Below, one piece after another: positions 18,886-30,064 of a stretch of DNA of 46,052 nt. Origin of the DNA: Acidobacteriaceae bacterium (GTDB lineage: Bacteria; Acidobacteriota; Terriglobia; Terriglobales; Acidobacteriaceae). The DNA lies in NCBI GenBank assembly GCA_031296355.1, contig JARLFX010000066.1, positions 1 to 46,052 on the forward strand, written 5' to 3'. Position 1 is the stretch's first letter. Each line of letters begins with the position of its first letter. A model generated the notes under the pieces. The model was not told the origin of the DNA, did not search any database, and worked only from the letters and a program-made list of their open reading frames with translations. The translations under genes were made by a program, and so were the position numbers.

Positions 18886-19587
18886 TTATGGGGCATCTGG
18901 ACTATTGATTCTTTTCATATAGTGACTTTCTGATTCAAGTACAAGATAGAAGTTGGTTCCTGCACTGACTGTAAAGTCTTGGCCTTCAAATTTATCGCTC
19001 TTACAGTTCTTCTGATAGGAAGCCCCAACGACCTTGCTACTGGCGGAATGCCCCGAAATCTTTTCAGCGGAAACAACAATCGGCGCAATTGCAAGTGCAA
19101 TAGGAAGTGTTGCAATTTGTAGAGTTACAGCAACTGCTTCACTTGTTTTTTCACCAATCTTATGCGATTTTCCCGAATTATGTTCTTTGTATTTGTCCAA
19201 CAGTTTTCCCTGAGGATCATAAGGAAATTCTTTCGTCATAGAACTTATGAGTTTCTGGCCATCGGGCCAGGTGAGATGTGGGCCGGTCAACTCCAGTATT
19301 CCGTTATGGCATTGTTGCTTGCTGAAAGGCTGCACCCAAAGAACCCTTCGTGTAAACGTTGTTCCTTTTGGAATAAATGTATAGCCGTCTATGACAATGG
19401 GCTCAGTTGTTTGATAAACAGCCATATTTCCCACATGCGACGTTGCTGAACTTATAGTTGTCTCCAGTGTTACGGAAACAAACATCCAGTTTGGAAGTGA
19501 GGGAATTTTAGCGACCGGCTGCTGTGCGCTAATGGTTAAGGAGATGCTACAGATATAAAGAACGGCCGTAGTGCATCGTACCCGCAT
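18886..19587 (-). CDS. Secreted protein of unknown function, AT-rich
   Basis: A 233-residue protein with a signal peptide (VLYICSISLTISAQQ). The mature N-terminal half has a segment IDGYTFIPKGTTFTRRVLWV, like the beta-barrel of TrbI/VirB10-type or envelope proteins in which a pro-Lys-Gly-Thr turn is common. A hydrophobic stretch (VAVTLQIATLPIALAIAPIVV) lies near residues 150-170. No catalytic motif is seen. Base composition is clearly lower in GC than every neighbour and codon use is less biased, which suggests recent transfer or relaxed selection. No clear ribosome site precedes ATG 19587. It shares general character with the protein at 34869. Confidence 0.55.
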   Translation of the reverse strand: MRVRCTTAVLYICSISLTISAQQPVAKIPSLPNWMFVSVTLETTISSATSHVGNMAVYQTTEPIVIDGYTFIPKGTTFTRRVLWVQPFSKQQCHNGILELTGPHLTWPDGQKLISSMTKEFPYDPQGKLLDKYKEHNSGKSHKIGEKTSEAVAVTLQIATLPIALAIAPIVVSAEKISGHSASSKVVGASYQKNCKSDKFEGQDFTVSAGTNFYLVLESESHYMKRINSPDAP

Positions 19588-19608
19588 GCGCGGAATTGTA
19601 GCTCAAAA

Positions 19609-19636
19609 ACAGAGGCCCCGCTCGCGGGGCCTCTGT
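19609..19636 (-). terminator. Intrinsic terminator after clpC
   Basis: ACAGAGGCCCCG (19609-19620) pairs perfectly with CGGGGCCTCTGT (19625-19636) around CTCG. On the minus strand T5 follows the stem, 19 bases after the clpC stop. Confidence 0.88.
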
Positions 19637-19654
19637 TTTGTGCCTGTGTTGCGG

Positions 19655-22126
<2,472 letters not shown>

Positions 22127-22391
22127 GTTCCCCCTTGGCTGAAACCGTCCTGTTGATGACCGTTCGTGCTGAGCGGAACGGCGGTTTAACTAGCGGGTCT
22201 TCGGTGACTGTTCTCAATTAGATGCACATCTCCTCCGGCTGGATTCCGGTGAGCGCGCTTCCGGAAAGATTCCGTGGGAGATAGACATACACTACAACAA
22301 AAATGGTGCAATCCGGGAGGGCGGTTGTGGGAAAGTGGTCTCCCGGAAGAGTTCTTCACGAGCGAGGTAAGCCTTCCGGCGGCGGCGGTGC

Positions 22392-23132
22392 TTAGAGGCT
22401 TGCTGGTGCGGTTTCAGTAAGTTGGCCGCCGCGGAGGAGGAAGGCACGCTGGCAGCGGCGTGCAAAACCGAGGTGGTGGGTGACCAGAACCGAGGTAAGG
22501 CCGTGGGCGGCGTGCAGGCGCTGCAGCAGGGCAAATACGACGTCTGCGGTGCGTCCGTCCAGATCGCCGGTGGGCTCGTCTGCCAGCAGGATTTTGGGCT
22601 GGGTGATGAGTGCGCGGGCCAGGGAGACGCGCTGCTGCTCGCCGCCGGAGAGCTCGCCGGAGCGATGGTCGGCGCGGTCTGCCAGTTCGACCTCGGCCAG
22701 CCACTTTTCGGCTTCGGCCAGGGCGGCTTTGCGGGCGACGCCGCGGGCGAGCAGCGGCATGGCGACGTTCTCCAGCGCAGTGAATTCAGGCAGCAGGTAG
22801 TGGAACTGCCAGACATAGCCGATGGAGCGGTTGCGGAAGTCGGCCTGCTGCGCGGGCGTGAGGGAGGAGAGCACGACGCCATCGCAGAGGACTTCACCGG
22901 AGGTCGGTGTGTCCAGCGCGGCAAGGATGTGCAGCAGAGTGGATTTGCCTGCGCCGGATTCGCCGACGATGGCTACGAGATCGCCGGGGGAGAGCGAGAG
23001 ATTGAGATCGAGGAAGAGATCGAGCGTGCCGCGACCCGTGGTGTAGGACTTGGCGAGATGCGAGACGCGCAGGATGGCGCTGTGTGCATGGCTTGGCTCG
23101 GTCAGTGGCTGCGAGATCGTCGCATTCTCCAT
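22392..23132 (-). CDS. lolD: Lipoprotein-releasing ABC transporter ATPase LolD
   Basis: A 246-residue ABC ATPase that powers release of lipoproteins from the inner membrane. Walker A GESGAGKST (57-65), Q-loop region YVWQFHYLLPEFTALENV, signature LSGGEQQRVSLARAL and Walker B ILLADEPTGDLD are intact. The YVWQFHYLLPEFTALENVAMPLL stretch is typical of LolD/MacB-type ATPases. ATG 23132 lies 4 bases after the AhpD-like gene's stop, so the genes form one operon with lolC. The 265 bp between its stop and clpC show no gene. Confidence 0.92.
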   Translation of the reverse strand: MENATISQPLTEPSHAHSAILRVSHLAKSYTTGRGTLDLFLDLNLSLSPGDLVAIVGESGAGKSTLLHILAALDTPTSGEVLCDGVVLSSLTPAQQADFRNRSIGYVWQFHYLLPEFTALENVAMPLLARGVARKAALAEAEKWLAEVELADRADHRSGELSGGEQQRVSLARALITQPKILLADEPTGDLDGRTADVVFALLQRLHAAHGLTSVLVTHHLGFARRCQRAFLLRGGQLTETAPASL

Positions 23133-23136
23133 GCGA

Positions 23137-23598
23137 CTAGCTTACTTGATTGCGGGGTTCATGGAACTCGGGTTGAAAGACAATGCCCATACGGTTCCAT
23201 GCGTTGATGCTGGCGACCGCCCAGGTGAGATCCACTAATTCCTTCTCAGTAAAGTGTTCGCTGACCTCCTCGAAGATGGCGTCGGGCACGTGGCCGTCCT
23301 GAATGTTGGTGATGGCTTCGGCCCAGGCGAGCGCGGCGCGTTCGCGGTGCGTGTAGAGATTGGTGTTGCGCCAGTCGGCGATGCTGGTGATGCGGTCGGG
23401 CGTCTCGTTATCTTTTTTCAGCTCGTAAGTGTGCAGGTCGATGCAGAAGTGGCAGCCGTTGAGCAGCGAGGCGCGCAGGCGGACGAATGTGAGCAGGTTG
23501 TGTTCGAGGCCGCTCTCGGCGCTGAGGTAGTGCTCAAGGTCAGATTGCCTGGCGTAGGGCTCGGGGGAGACTTTGGGGTATTTGAGTTTGCGGTCCAT
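23137..23598 (-). CDS. AhpD-like carboxymuconolactone decarboxylase family protein
   Basis: A 153-residue all-helical protein of the AhpD / carboxymuconolactone decarboxylase superfamily. The redox motif is C49-x2-C52 with H56 (NGCHFCIDLH), as in AhpD-type peroxidases and thiol reductases. The tail (LVDLTWAVASINAWNRMGI) is typical of the family. It probably handles peroxide or acts as a thiol-disulfide enzyme; the substrate is unknown. It sits between lolC (38-bp gap) and lolD (4-bp gap) on the same strand, an unusual place for a redox gene. No signal peptide is present, so it is cytoplasmic. Confidence 0.85.
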   Translation of the reverse strand: MDRKLKYPKVSPEPYARQSDLEHYLSAESGLEHNLLTFVRLRASLLNGCHFCIDLHTYELKKDNETPDRITSIADWRNTNLYTHRERAALAWAEAITNIQDGHVPDAIFEEVSEHFTEKELVDLTWAVASINAWNRMGIVFQPEFHEPRNQVS

Positions 23599-23637
23599 GG
23601 GGAGTTGGATGCCTCGGCGGATTTTGGAGATGCTGGA

Positions 23638-24888
23638 TTATTCGTAGCGCAGCGCCTCTGCCGGCAGAATGCGGGCGGCAGAGCTGGAGGGATAGAGCGT
23701 AGCCAGCAGGCTGACGCCGAGTGAGACAGCGGCGACGATAATAGCGTCAACGATGCGCGGCGCGAAGGGGAGATAGTCGATCGAGTAGACCGATGCATCC
23801 AGGTGGATGAAGCGGTAGTGTCCGCCAGCCCACGCGGCTCCGAAGCCGATCAGCATCCCAAGCGTGGTGCCGATGAGCGAGATGAGCAGACCCTGGAAAA
23901 GGAAGATGCGGCGTACCTGTTCGGCGCGGACGCCGAAGCTCATGAGTACGGCGATGTCGCGGGTCTTCTCCATCACCATCATGGTGAGCGCGATCAAGAT
24001 GTTGAGCGCGGCGACGCAGACAATGAGCGCGATGACGATGAAGGTGACGATCTGCTCCAGCTTGAGGGCGCGAAAGAGTTCGCGGTTCTGCTCCATCCAA
24101 CTGGTGGCCTGGAAGCCAGGGCCAGCTGCGGCTTCGATCTCGTGGCCGATGGCGTTTGCGTGGTAGAGATCGTCGACTTTGAAGCTGATGACCGAGATGA
24201 GGTCGGGCTCTGAGAAGAGCCGTTGCGCGTCTGTGAGGCGCAGGAAGGCGTAGCTGGAATCGTACTGGTAGAAGCCGGAGCTAAAGATTCCGACGACCTG
24301 GAAGCGCTGATAGCGCGGGATCAGTCCGAGCGGGGTCAGCTCGCCCTGCGGGCTGGTGACGAGCACGGTGTCGCCTACCTGTGCGCCAATGGTCTGCGCG
24401 AGATCGCCGCCGATCACGATGGGGGGCGTGGGAGTGGACAGGTCTTTGGATTGGGCGGCGGCGGCTTCCAGCGGCGCTGCGCTGCCGTCTTTCACCGTCT
24501 GCAGCAGTTCGCTGACGGTGCGTTCGTCTGCCGGAATGATGCCTTTGATGAGTGCGCCGCCGCTGCGTGCTCCGCGGGAGATAAGCACCTGGCCGTAGAG
24601 GCCGGGAGCAGCTGCGGTGACGTGTGGCTGGCTGCGGAGATGGGCGAGCAGTGGGCGCCAGTCGCGCATCCCGTCGCCGAGTGTGCGCATGAGTTCGACG
24701 TGGGCAGTGGAGCCCAGCAGCCGCTGCTGTAGGTCTCGGCGCATGCCGTTGGTGATGGCCAGCGCGAGGATGAGCGAGGCGACCCCGGCGGCGACTCCGG
24801 CGACGGAGATGGCGGTGATAACGCCGACCACCGCCTGGCGGCGGCGGGCGCGGAGGTAGCGCGCGGCGATGAAGAGTTCAAAGCGCAT
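23638..24888 (-). CDS. lolC: Lipoprotein-releasing ABC transporter permease LolC/E
   Basis: A 416-residue permease: the N-terminal membrane segment (FIAARYLRARRRQAVVGVITAISV region), a large periplasmic domain (about 45-265), and three C-terminal segments (from IVTFIVIALIVCVAALNILI on). The FELFIAARYLRARR start and GGDLAQTIGAQVGDTVLVTSP are characteristic of LolC/LolE. A single permease gene is present, so it may work as a homodimer. I chose ATG 24888 because the protein then begins like LolC; the frame is open to 24939 but the extension is not conserved-looking. Confidence 0.9.
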   Translation of the reverse strand: MRFELFIAARYLRARRRQAVVGVITAISVAGVAAGVASLILALAITNGMRRDLQQRLLGSTAHVELMRTLGDGMRDWRPLLAHLRSQPHVTAAAPGLYGQVLISRGARSGGALIKGIIPADERTVSELLQTVKDGSAAPLEAAAAQSKDLSTPTPPIVIGGDLAQTIGAQVGDTVLVTSPQGELTPLGLIPRYQRFQVVGIFSSGFYQYDSSYAFLRLTDAQRLFSEPDLISVISFKVDDLYHANAIGHEIEAAAGPGFQATSWMEQNRELFRALKLEQIVTFIVIALIVCVAALNILIALTMMVMEKTRDIAVLMSFGVRAEQVRRIFLFQGLLISLIGTTLGMLIGFGAAWAGGHYRFIHLDASVYSIDYLPFAPRIVDAIIVAAVSLGVSLLATLYPSSSAARILPAEALRYE

Positions 24889-24933
24889 GAGGCTACGTGC
24901 AAGTGTAGCGGAAGACGAGGGTGCAATGAGAAA

Positions 24934-24961
24934 CCCCACATCTCAACCGTGAGATGTGGGG
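24934..24961 (-). terminator. Intrinsic terminator after the alcohol dehydrogenase gene
   Basis: CCCCACATCTCA (24934-24945) pairs perfectly with TGAGATGTGGGG (24950-24961) around a 4-base loop. On the minus strand it is followed by TTTCTCATT, 18 bases after the stop. Confidence 0.8.
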
Positions 24962-24978
24962 CGTCTGCGTGGGTCAAA

Positions 24979-25986
24979 TTAATTTGCGAGGACGGCGCGG
25001 TAGCGGACCTTGTTCTTCTTGACCAGGGCGATGGCCTCGTTGGCCTTGTCCATAGCAAAGAGCTCGGTGATGGCTTTCACGTTGTGGCGAGCGGCTACAT
25101 GCAGCATCTCGTGCAGATCGCGCGGGCTGCCGGTCGGGCTGCCGGTGACGGCGCGCTGCCCGGAGATGAGCGGGAAGGCCTGCAATGTGATGGGCTTGGG
25201 TGGCACGCCGAGGAAGACCAGCGTCCCCTTGGGACGCAGCGCGTTCACATAGGACTGCCAGTCCTGATCCGCGTTGGCGGTGTTCAGAATGACGTCAAAG
25301 CTGCCGGCAAGGTTCTTGAGCGCGGCACCCTCATGGGTGTTGACGAAGTGGTCAGCGCCCAGGGAGCGTGCCTCTTCTTCCTTGTCTTTCGAAGTCGAGA
25401 TGGCGGTGACTTCCGCACCAAAGGCGTGGGCAAACTGCAGGGCCATGTGGCCGAGGCCGCCAATGCCGATGACGGCGACGCGAGAATAGGGGCGCACATT
25501 GAGATTGCGCAGGGGGCTGTAGACGGTGATGCCACCGCAGAGCAGCGGGCCTGCGCCTTCGCTGGCGATGGCTTCAGGAATCGGGATGGCAAACTTGGAG
25601 CGAACGCGGATGGCTCCGGCATAGCCGCCGTTGCGGCCTACGCAGGTGGGCTGTGCCTGGGCGCAGAGGTGCTCATCACCCTGTAGACACCATTCGCAGA
25701 TGCCGCAGCTATCAGCCTGCCAGCCGACGCCGACGCGCTGCCCGAGCTGGAGATCGAGGACGTCAGAGCCAATGGCTTCCACGGTGCCCACGACTTCGTG
25801 GCCGGGAATAAAAGGGAACTGGCTGATGCCCCAATCGTTATCAATCAAGTGAATGTCAGAGTGGCAGACGCCGCAGTGTGAGATCTTAATTTCAACTTCA
25901 TGCGGCTTTAGTTCGCCGGCATCGTATTTGTAAGGGAGCAATTCTGCGCCGGCAGCGTGCGCGGCAAAACCATGTATGGTGGACAT
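24979..25986 (-). CDS. Zinc-dependent alcohol dehydrogenase (cinnamyl-alcohol/YahK type)
   Basis: A 335-residue medium-chain dehydrogenase oxidising or reducing alcohols and aldehydes with NAD(P). Catalytic zinc ligands are C38, H63 and C150; structural zinc ligands are C94, C97, C100 and C108. The Rossmann motif is GIGGLG (174-179), followed by TSKDKEEEARSLGAD, which suggests NADP preference. The HCGVCHSDIHLIDNDWG start is typical of the YahK / cinnamyl alcohol dehydrogenase group. ATG 25986 has a promoter candidate upstream. It is divergent from the VWFA gene; the real substrate is unknown. Confidence 0.88.
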   Translation of the reverse strand: MSTIHGFAAHAAGAELLPYKYDAGELKPHEVEIKISHCGVCHSDIHLIDNDWGISQFPFIPGHEVVGTVEAIGSDVLDLQLGQRVGVGWQADSCGICEWCLQGDEHLCAQAQPTCVGRNGGYAGAIRVRSKFAIPIPEAIASEGAGPLLCGGITVYSPLRNLNVRPYSRVAVIGIGGLGHMALQFAHAFGAEVTAISTSKDKEEEARSLGADHFVNTHEGAALKNLAGSFDVILNTANADQDWQSYVNALRPKGTLVFLGVPPKPITLQAFPLISGQRAVTGSPTGSPRDLHEMLHVAARHNVKAITELFAMDKANEAIALVKKNKVRYRAVLAN

Positions 25987-26026
25987 CGTAGTGGTGGGGC
26001 CTCGTAATTAATGCGGTTAAGACTGT

Positions 26027-26055
26027 TACTTATGTAGATGATAGAACAATGACAA
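26027..26055 (-). promoter_or_regulatory. Candidate promoter of the alcohol dehydrogenase gene
   Basis: Minus-strand TTGTCA (26055-26050) resembles a -35 box. After 17 bases comes TAAGTA (26032-26027), a weak -10 box. The start would be about 35 bases before ATG. Confidence 0.35.
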
Positions 26056-26143
26056 AGGTGGCGGGGCCGCGAGGAATTATTTGCGCGTATCCTTTGGTGA
26101 AACGTCTCTGCGGCGTATACGTCAAATTGTGATAAGGGTGGGT

Positions 26144-27328
26144 ATGACACGGCAAATGAAGCACCTGGTTGGAGTTGCGGCGATAGTGTGCGGGCTGATG
26201 CCGGCCGGTCTTGTGCCTTGCCACGCCCAGATCGCCCCGCCGGCAACCGGAACGCAGACCGCCGCGCCGCCTGCGTCGCAGGAGGATTCGGGCCCGGCGA
26301 CGGACAATGGGCCCATCGTGATCCCGAAGAAGAAGCCGGTGGAGACAGCGCCACCACCGCCGCCCGCGCCAGCCGAGCCGGTGGTGGTCAATCCGCCGAA
26401 GATCGGCAATGTCACCATCCGGGTCGATTCCTCGCTGGTGAATGTGAACGTGAGCGTTCTGCTGGATAAGACGAAGATGTTTGTGCCCAACCTTACGGCG
26501 AAGAACTTTGCAGTGTATGAGGATGGCGTGCTGCAGCCTATCCGCGATGTGAAGGTGACACAGACGCCGATCACGGCGGTGATGCTGCTGGAGTTCGCGG
26601 CGAACAGCTGGGCCTTCATCAACGACATGCGGAATTCGGCGAGCGTGTTTTTTGATCAACTGCGGCCCGATGATTACATTGCCGTGGTCACGTACGACAT
26701 GCGCACGCAGATACTGACGGACTTCACCTCTGACAAGACCGTGGTGCAGAATTCGCTGGAGACGCTGACCATTCCCGGGATGAGCGACAGTAATATGTTT
26801 GACGCGCTCTACGAGACGCTGGACCGGCTGACGCGCGTGGAAGGCCGGAAAGACATCATCCTGATCTCCAGCGGGCGCGACACCTTCAGCAAGATCAACC
26901 TGGACCAGATACTGGCGAAGGTAAAGGCGACGCCGAATGTGACCATATTCTCGATTGGTACGGGGCAGTTTGCGCGTGAGATGACGGACGGCATGGGACG
27001 CATGGGCCCGATATCGCGCATGAATTATCTGCAGGCTGACAACCAGATGAAGACGTTTGCGCAGATGACCGGCGGTCAGGCCTTCTTTCCCATGTTCCAG
27101 GGCGCGCTGCCTGATGTCTTCCGGGCGATCAACCAGCAGATGCGCAGCGAATATGTTGTGACCTACAAGCCGACGAACATGGCGCAGGACGGCACGTATC
27201 GCAAGCTGCATGTGGAACTGATCGACGGCGAAGGACATCCTCTGCGCATGGCGGATGAAAAAGGCAAGCCGCTGAAGTACAGCATCATCGCGCGCGATGG
27301 GTACACGGCGAAACGCGCGGTGGAATGA
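26144..27328 (+). CDS. Secreted VWFA-related protein, degenerate metal site
   Basis: A 394-residue exported protein. Signal peptide (HLVGVAAIVCGLMPAG) to about residue 30, a Pro/Ala-rich linker (31-85), a small beta domain (LTAKNFAVYEDGVLQPI), then a von Willebrand factor A-like fold (about 143-340) of the VWFA-related type common in Acidobacteria. The metal-binding DxSxS motif that normally follows the first strand is replaced by EFAANS (150-155), so divalent-metal adhesion is unlikely. ATG 26144 follows AAGGGTGGGT. No partner genes are nearby; its role, perhaps extracellular binding, is unknown. Confidence 0.75.
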   Translation: MTRQMKHLVGVAAIVCGLMPAGLVPCHAQIAPPATGTQTAAPPASQEDSGPATDNGPIVIPKKKPVETAPPPPPAPAEPVVVNPPKIGNVTIRVDSSLVNVNVSVLLDKTKMFVPNLTAKNFAVYEDGVLQPIRDVKVTQTPITAVMLLEFAANSWAFINDMRNSASVFFDQLRPDDYIAVVTYDMRTQILTDFTSDKTVVQNSLETLTIPGMSDSNMFDALYETLDRLTRVEGRKDIILISSGRDTFSKINLDQILAKVKATPNVTIFSIGTGQFAREMTDGMGRMGPISRMNYLQADNQMKTFAQMTGGQAFFPMFQGALPDVFRAINQQMRSEYVVTYKPTNMAQDGTYRKLHVELIDGEGHPLRMADEKGKPLKYSIIARDGYTAKRAVE

Positions 27329-27492
27329 TCCGCTCCAGGCGCTGAATCCATTCTTAGAGCCATAAATTGACAATGTAATCGTTGCTTGCAAGGCGGGCAG
27401 AGCGAGCATTCGTTCCCCAGTCTGCCGCGAGCAGGGCTGCCGTGTTCCAATAGAAGTAACTGGATTTTTGAGAAGGAAAGAGACTTAGAACT

Positions 27493-28593
27493 ATGCCTTT
27501 GAATTGCGGGATTGTCGGACTGCCGAATGTGGGCAAGTCCACCATTTTTAACGCGCTGACAGCAGCCGATGCGCAGGCGGCGAATTATCCGTTCTGTACG
27601 ATTGACCCGAATGTGGGCATTGTGCCGGTGCCCGATGCTCGCATGGACAAGATTGTGACCATGGTGAAGCCGAACTCGATTGTGCCGACGACCATGGAGT
27701 TTGTCGACATTGCCGGCATTGTGGAAGGTGCGAGCAAGGGCGAAGGCCTGGGCAATCAGTTCCTGTCGCACATCCGGCAGACGGACGCGATCCTGCATGT
27801 GGTGCGGTGCTTCAAGGACGATGAAGTGGTGCATGTGGCGGGCAGGGTGAGTCCGCTGGACGATATCGACGTGATCAACACGGAGCTGTTGCTGGCCGAT
27901 CTGGAGAGCGTGGAGAAGCGTGCGCTGAAGACGGAGAAAGTGGCGAAGAGCCACTCGGCGACGGCGCAGCAGAAGCTGGAGCACTCGGCCGTGCAGAAGG
28001 TGCTGGCGGCGCTGCGCGAGGGCAAGCCTGCGCGTACGGCGGAGCTCGACGATGCGGAGAAGCCCGCGGCGCAGGATCTGTTTTTGATCACGATGAAGCC
28101 GCAGCTTTATGTTGCCAATGTGGATGAAGGCGGCATGGCCGAGGGCAACGAGTACACGAAGCTGGTCGAGGTGCGCGCGAAGGAAGAAGGCAGCGATGTG
28201 GTGCGCATCTGCGGCGCGATGGAAGCGGAGATTGCGCGGCTGGATCCGGCAGAGCGCGGAGAGTTTCTGGAAGCTGCGGGCTTGAAAGAGCCGGGGCTGG
28301 ACCGTCTGATCCATTCTGCATATAAGTTGCTGGGTCTGATCACATACTTCACCAGCGGCGTGCAGGAAGTGCGCGCGTGGACGATCAAGCAGGGGACAAA
28401 GGCTCCAGGCGCAGCGGGCGTAATCCACTCGGACTTCGAGCGTGGATTTATCAAGGCCGATTGCTATGCGTGTGAAGACCTTTTCCGGCTGGGCAGCGAG
28501 CAGGCGGTGAAGGTAGCTGGGCTGATGCGCAGTGAAGGAAAAGAGTATGTCGTCAAAGACGGCGATATTCTGTTCTTCAAGTTCAACGTGTAG
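27493..28593 (+). CDS. ychF: Ribosome-associated GTPase/ATPase YchF
   Basis: A 366-residue universally conserved P-loop protein of the Obg family that binds ribosomes and the proteasome-like machinery and affects stress response. G1 motif GLPNVGKST (9-17), switch segment DIAGIVEGASKGEGLGN, coiled insert (about 130-190), and the non-canonical NVDE in place of NKxD, which explains ATP use. The C-terminal TGS-like domain (CYACEDLFRLGSEQ, ends KDGDILFFKFNV) is complete. ATG 27493 follows GAAGGAAAGAG. It is convergent with the DUF4149 gene. Confidence 0.96.
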   Translation: MPLNCGIVGLPNVGKSTIFNALTAADAQAANYPFCTIDPNVGIVPVPDARMDKIVTMVKPNSIVPTTMEFVDIAGIVEGASKGEGLGNQFLSHIRQTDAILHVVRCFKDDEVVHVAGRVSPLDDIDVINTELLLADLESVEKRALKTEKVAKSHSATAQQKLEHSAVQKVLAALREGKPARTAELDDAEKPAAQDLFLITMKPQLYVANVDEGGMAEGNEYTKLVEVRAKEEGSDVVRICGAMEAEIARLDPAERGEFLEAAGLKEPGLDRLIHSAYKLLGLITYFTSGVQEVRAWTIKQGTKAPGAAGVIHSDFERGFIKADCYACEDLFRLGSEQAVKVAGLMRSEGKEYVVKDGDILFFKFNV

Positions 28594-28594
28594 G

Positions 28595-28627
28595 TGCTAC
28601 GCGGACGGCAGAACGCTTCGCGTGGCA
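28595..28627. terminator. Hairpin between convergent genes
   Basis: TGCTACGCG (28595-28603) pairs with CGCGTGGCA (28619-28627, one G-U) around a 15-base loop, in the 39 bp between ychF and the DUF4149 gene. There is no T tract, so terminator function is only likely from position. Confidence 0.35.
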
Positions 28628-28632
28628 GCAGA

Positions 28633-29094
28633 TTATTCTTCGCGCTGCGCCAGCATGACGACCAGTGCCAGGCCGCCCACCATCACGGCTTCTTCTACGC
28701 GCACCGAAAGCGGATGCAGGCGGTTGAAATCGGTGCAGGGGGCGCTGGTGCAGTCGCGCGTAATCTCGCTGGCTGCGGCGCGGTCGGCATCCATGCGCGG
28801 GAGGATGCTGAACTGCGAGTAGGCCGTGAGCGCGAGCATTGCCGCGGTGATGCCGGTGAATACCCACATGCGGCGTCCGCGACTGAGCAACAGTGTGGTG
28901 GCGATGAGCACGGCCCCGCAGACCATCCCGATGATGTGCAGATTGCGCAGCGACCCACCCACGACCGCGCCCGCCAGCTGTTTGGTGGGCAGCACATGAA
29001 AGGCGACGTGCGCCATGACGGCACCGAAGAAGATGAGGCCGCCAAGCCACACGATGAGGGCGAGCAGGCGCAGGCTGCGAAGCGTAGTCAGCAT
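28633..29094 (-). CDS. DUF4149 membrane protein
   Basis: A 153-residue integral membrane protein of about four helices: LLALIVWLGGLIFFGAVMA, a second near 50-70, a third (WVFTGITAAMLALTAYSQ), and one at the end (EEAVMVGGLALVVML). The conserved start (ALIVWLGGLIFFG) and the periplasmic loop with HPLSVRVE fit DUF4149 (TMEM205-like). Function unknown. Its ATG overlaps the htpX stop as TGATG, so both are translated from one transcript. The cysteine pair in TRDCTSAPCTD could form a disulfide. Confidence 0.82.
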   Translation of the reverse strand: MLTTLRSLRLLALIVWLGGLIFFGAVMAHVAFHVLPTKQLAGAVVGGSLRNLHIIGMVCGAVLIATTLLLSRGRRMWVFTGITAAMLALTAYSQFSILPRMDADRAAASEITRDCTSAPCTDFNRLHPLSVRVEEAVMVGGLALVVMLAQREE

Positions 29095-29945
29095 CAGACG
29101 TGATCCCGGCCAATGAGCCGCTGAATCCGCAGGGGAATCGGCGGGTGGGTGGAGAAGAGCGAACCGAAGCCTCCGCCGATGAGCGGGGCGACGATGAAGA
29201 GGTGCGCGGTGCTGGCGGATGCCTGCATGGGCACGCGCTTCGAGTAAGCGTCCAGCTTCTGCAGTGCGCTGGCCAGCGCGTATGGGTTGCCGGTCATGTG
29301 CGCGCCGGTGGCGTCGGCTTCATACTCGCGCGAACGCGAGATGGCGAGCTGGATCAGCGTTGCGGCAATGGGCGCCAGAATGATCATGAAGAGCGCGGAG
29401 ATGCCTCCGCCTTCGCGGCGGCGGCTGTCGCCCCCGCCGTAGCCGCCGAAGATCTGTGCAAACCAGGCCATGCGTGCCATCAACGTGATCGCGCCCGCCA
29501 GCGTGGCGGCGATGGAGCTGGTGAGGATATCGCGGTTGCGGACGTGCCCCAGCTCATGCGCCAGCACGCCTTCAAGTTCTTCGTCGGTGAGCAGGTTGAG
29601 AATGCCCTGGGTTACGGCGACGGAAGCGTGCGCGGGGTTGCGCCCGGTGGCGAAGGCGTTGGGCGAGTCCTGCGGGATGACGAATACCTTCGGCATGGGC
29701 AGGCCCTGCTTTGCGGTCAGGCGCTCCAGCGTGGCATAGGCGCGGGGGAGCTCGTCGCGCGTGGCAGGCTGGGCGCGGTACATGGCCAGCGCGATCTTGT
29801 CAGAGAAGAAGTAGCTGACAAAGTTCATACCTGCGGCGAGAACAAAGGCGAGTATTGCGCCGTTGCTGCCGCCAAAGTGCTCGCCAATGGCGATGAGCAG
29901 AAGCGTGAGGATGGTGAGAAGCAGCGTGCTCTTGAATGTGTTCAT
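29094..29945 (-). CDS. htpX: Membrane metalloprotease HtpX
   Basis: This 283-residue inner-membrane zinc protease removes misfolded membrane proteins. Two N-terminal membrane segments (6-23 and 28-47), then the catalytic HELGH with H130, E131 and H134, two further hydrophobic segments (about 142-165 and 185-205), and the third ligand region SREYEADATGA. HPPIPLRIQRL closes the protein. It precedes and overlaps the DUF4149 gene by one base. With lon, clpP, clpX and clpC, it adds to the proteases in this window. Regulation by a Cpx-like system is not visible. Confidence 0.95.
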   Translation of the reverse strand: MNTFKSTLLLTILTLLLIAIGEHFGGSNGAILAFVLAAGMNFVSYFFSDKIALAMYRAQPATRDELPRAYATLERLTAKQGLPMPKVFVIPQDSPNAFATGRNPAHASVAVTQGILNLLTDEELEGVLAHELGHVRNRDILTSSIAATLAGAITLMARMAWFAQIFGGYGGGDSRRREGGGISALFMIILAPIAATLIQLAISRSREYEADATGAHMTGNPYALASALQKLDAYSKRVPMQASASTAHLFIVAPLIGGGFGSLFSTHPPIPLRIQRLIGRDHV

Positions 29946-30018
29946 CTGTGTCCTGACTTCCTGTTGATTGGACTCAGTGAGATGCCGTTTGGTCGCAATG
30001 GCGGTGTGAGCACCTGTT

Positions 30019-30044
30019 CCCGGGTCTCAGAATCGAGACCCGGG
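30019..30044 (-). terminator. Hairpin downstream of the cytochrome c operon
   Basis: CCCGGGTCTC (30019-30028) pairs perfectly with GAGACCCGGG (30035-30044) around a 6-base loop, 20 bases after the last gene of the operon. There is no T tract on the minus strand. Confidence 0.45.
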
Positions 30045-30064
30045 GCACCCAGATTTATGCTGAC

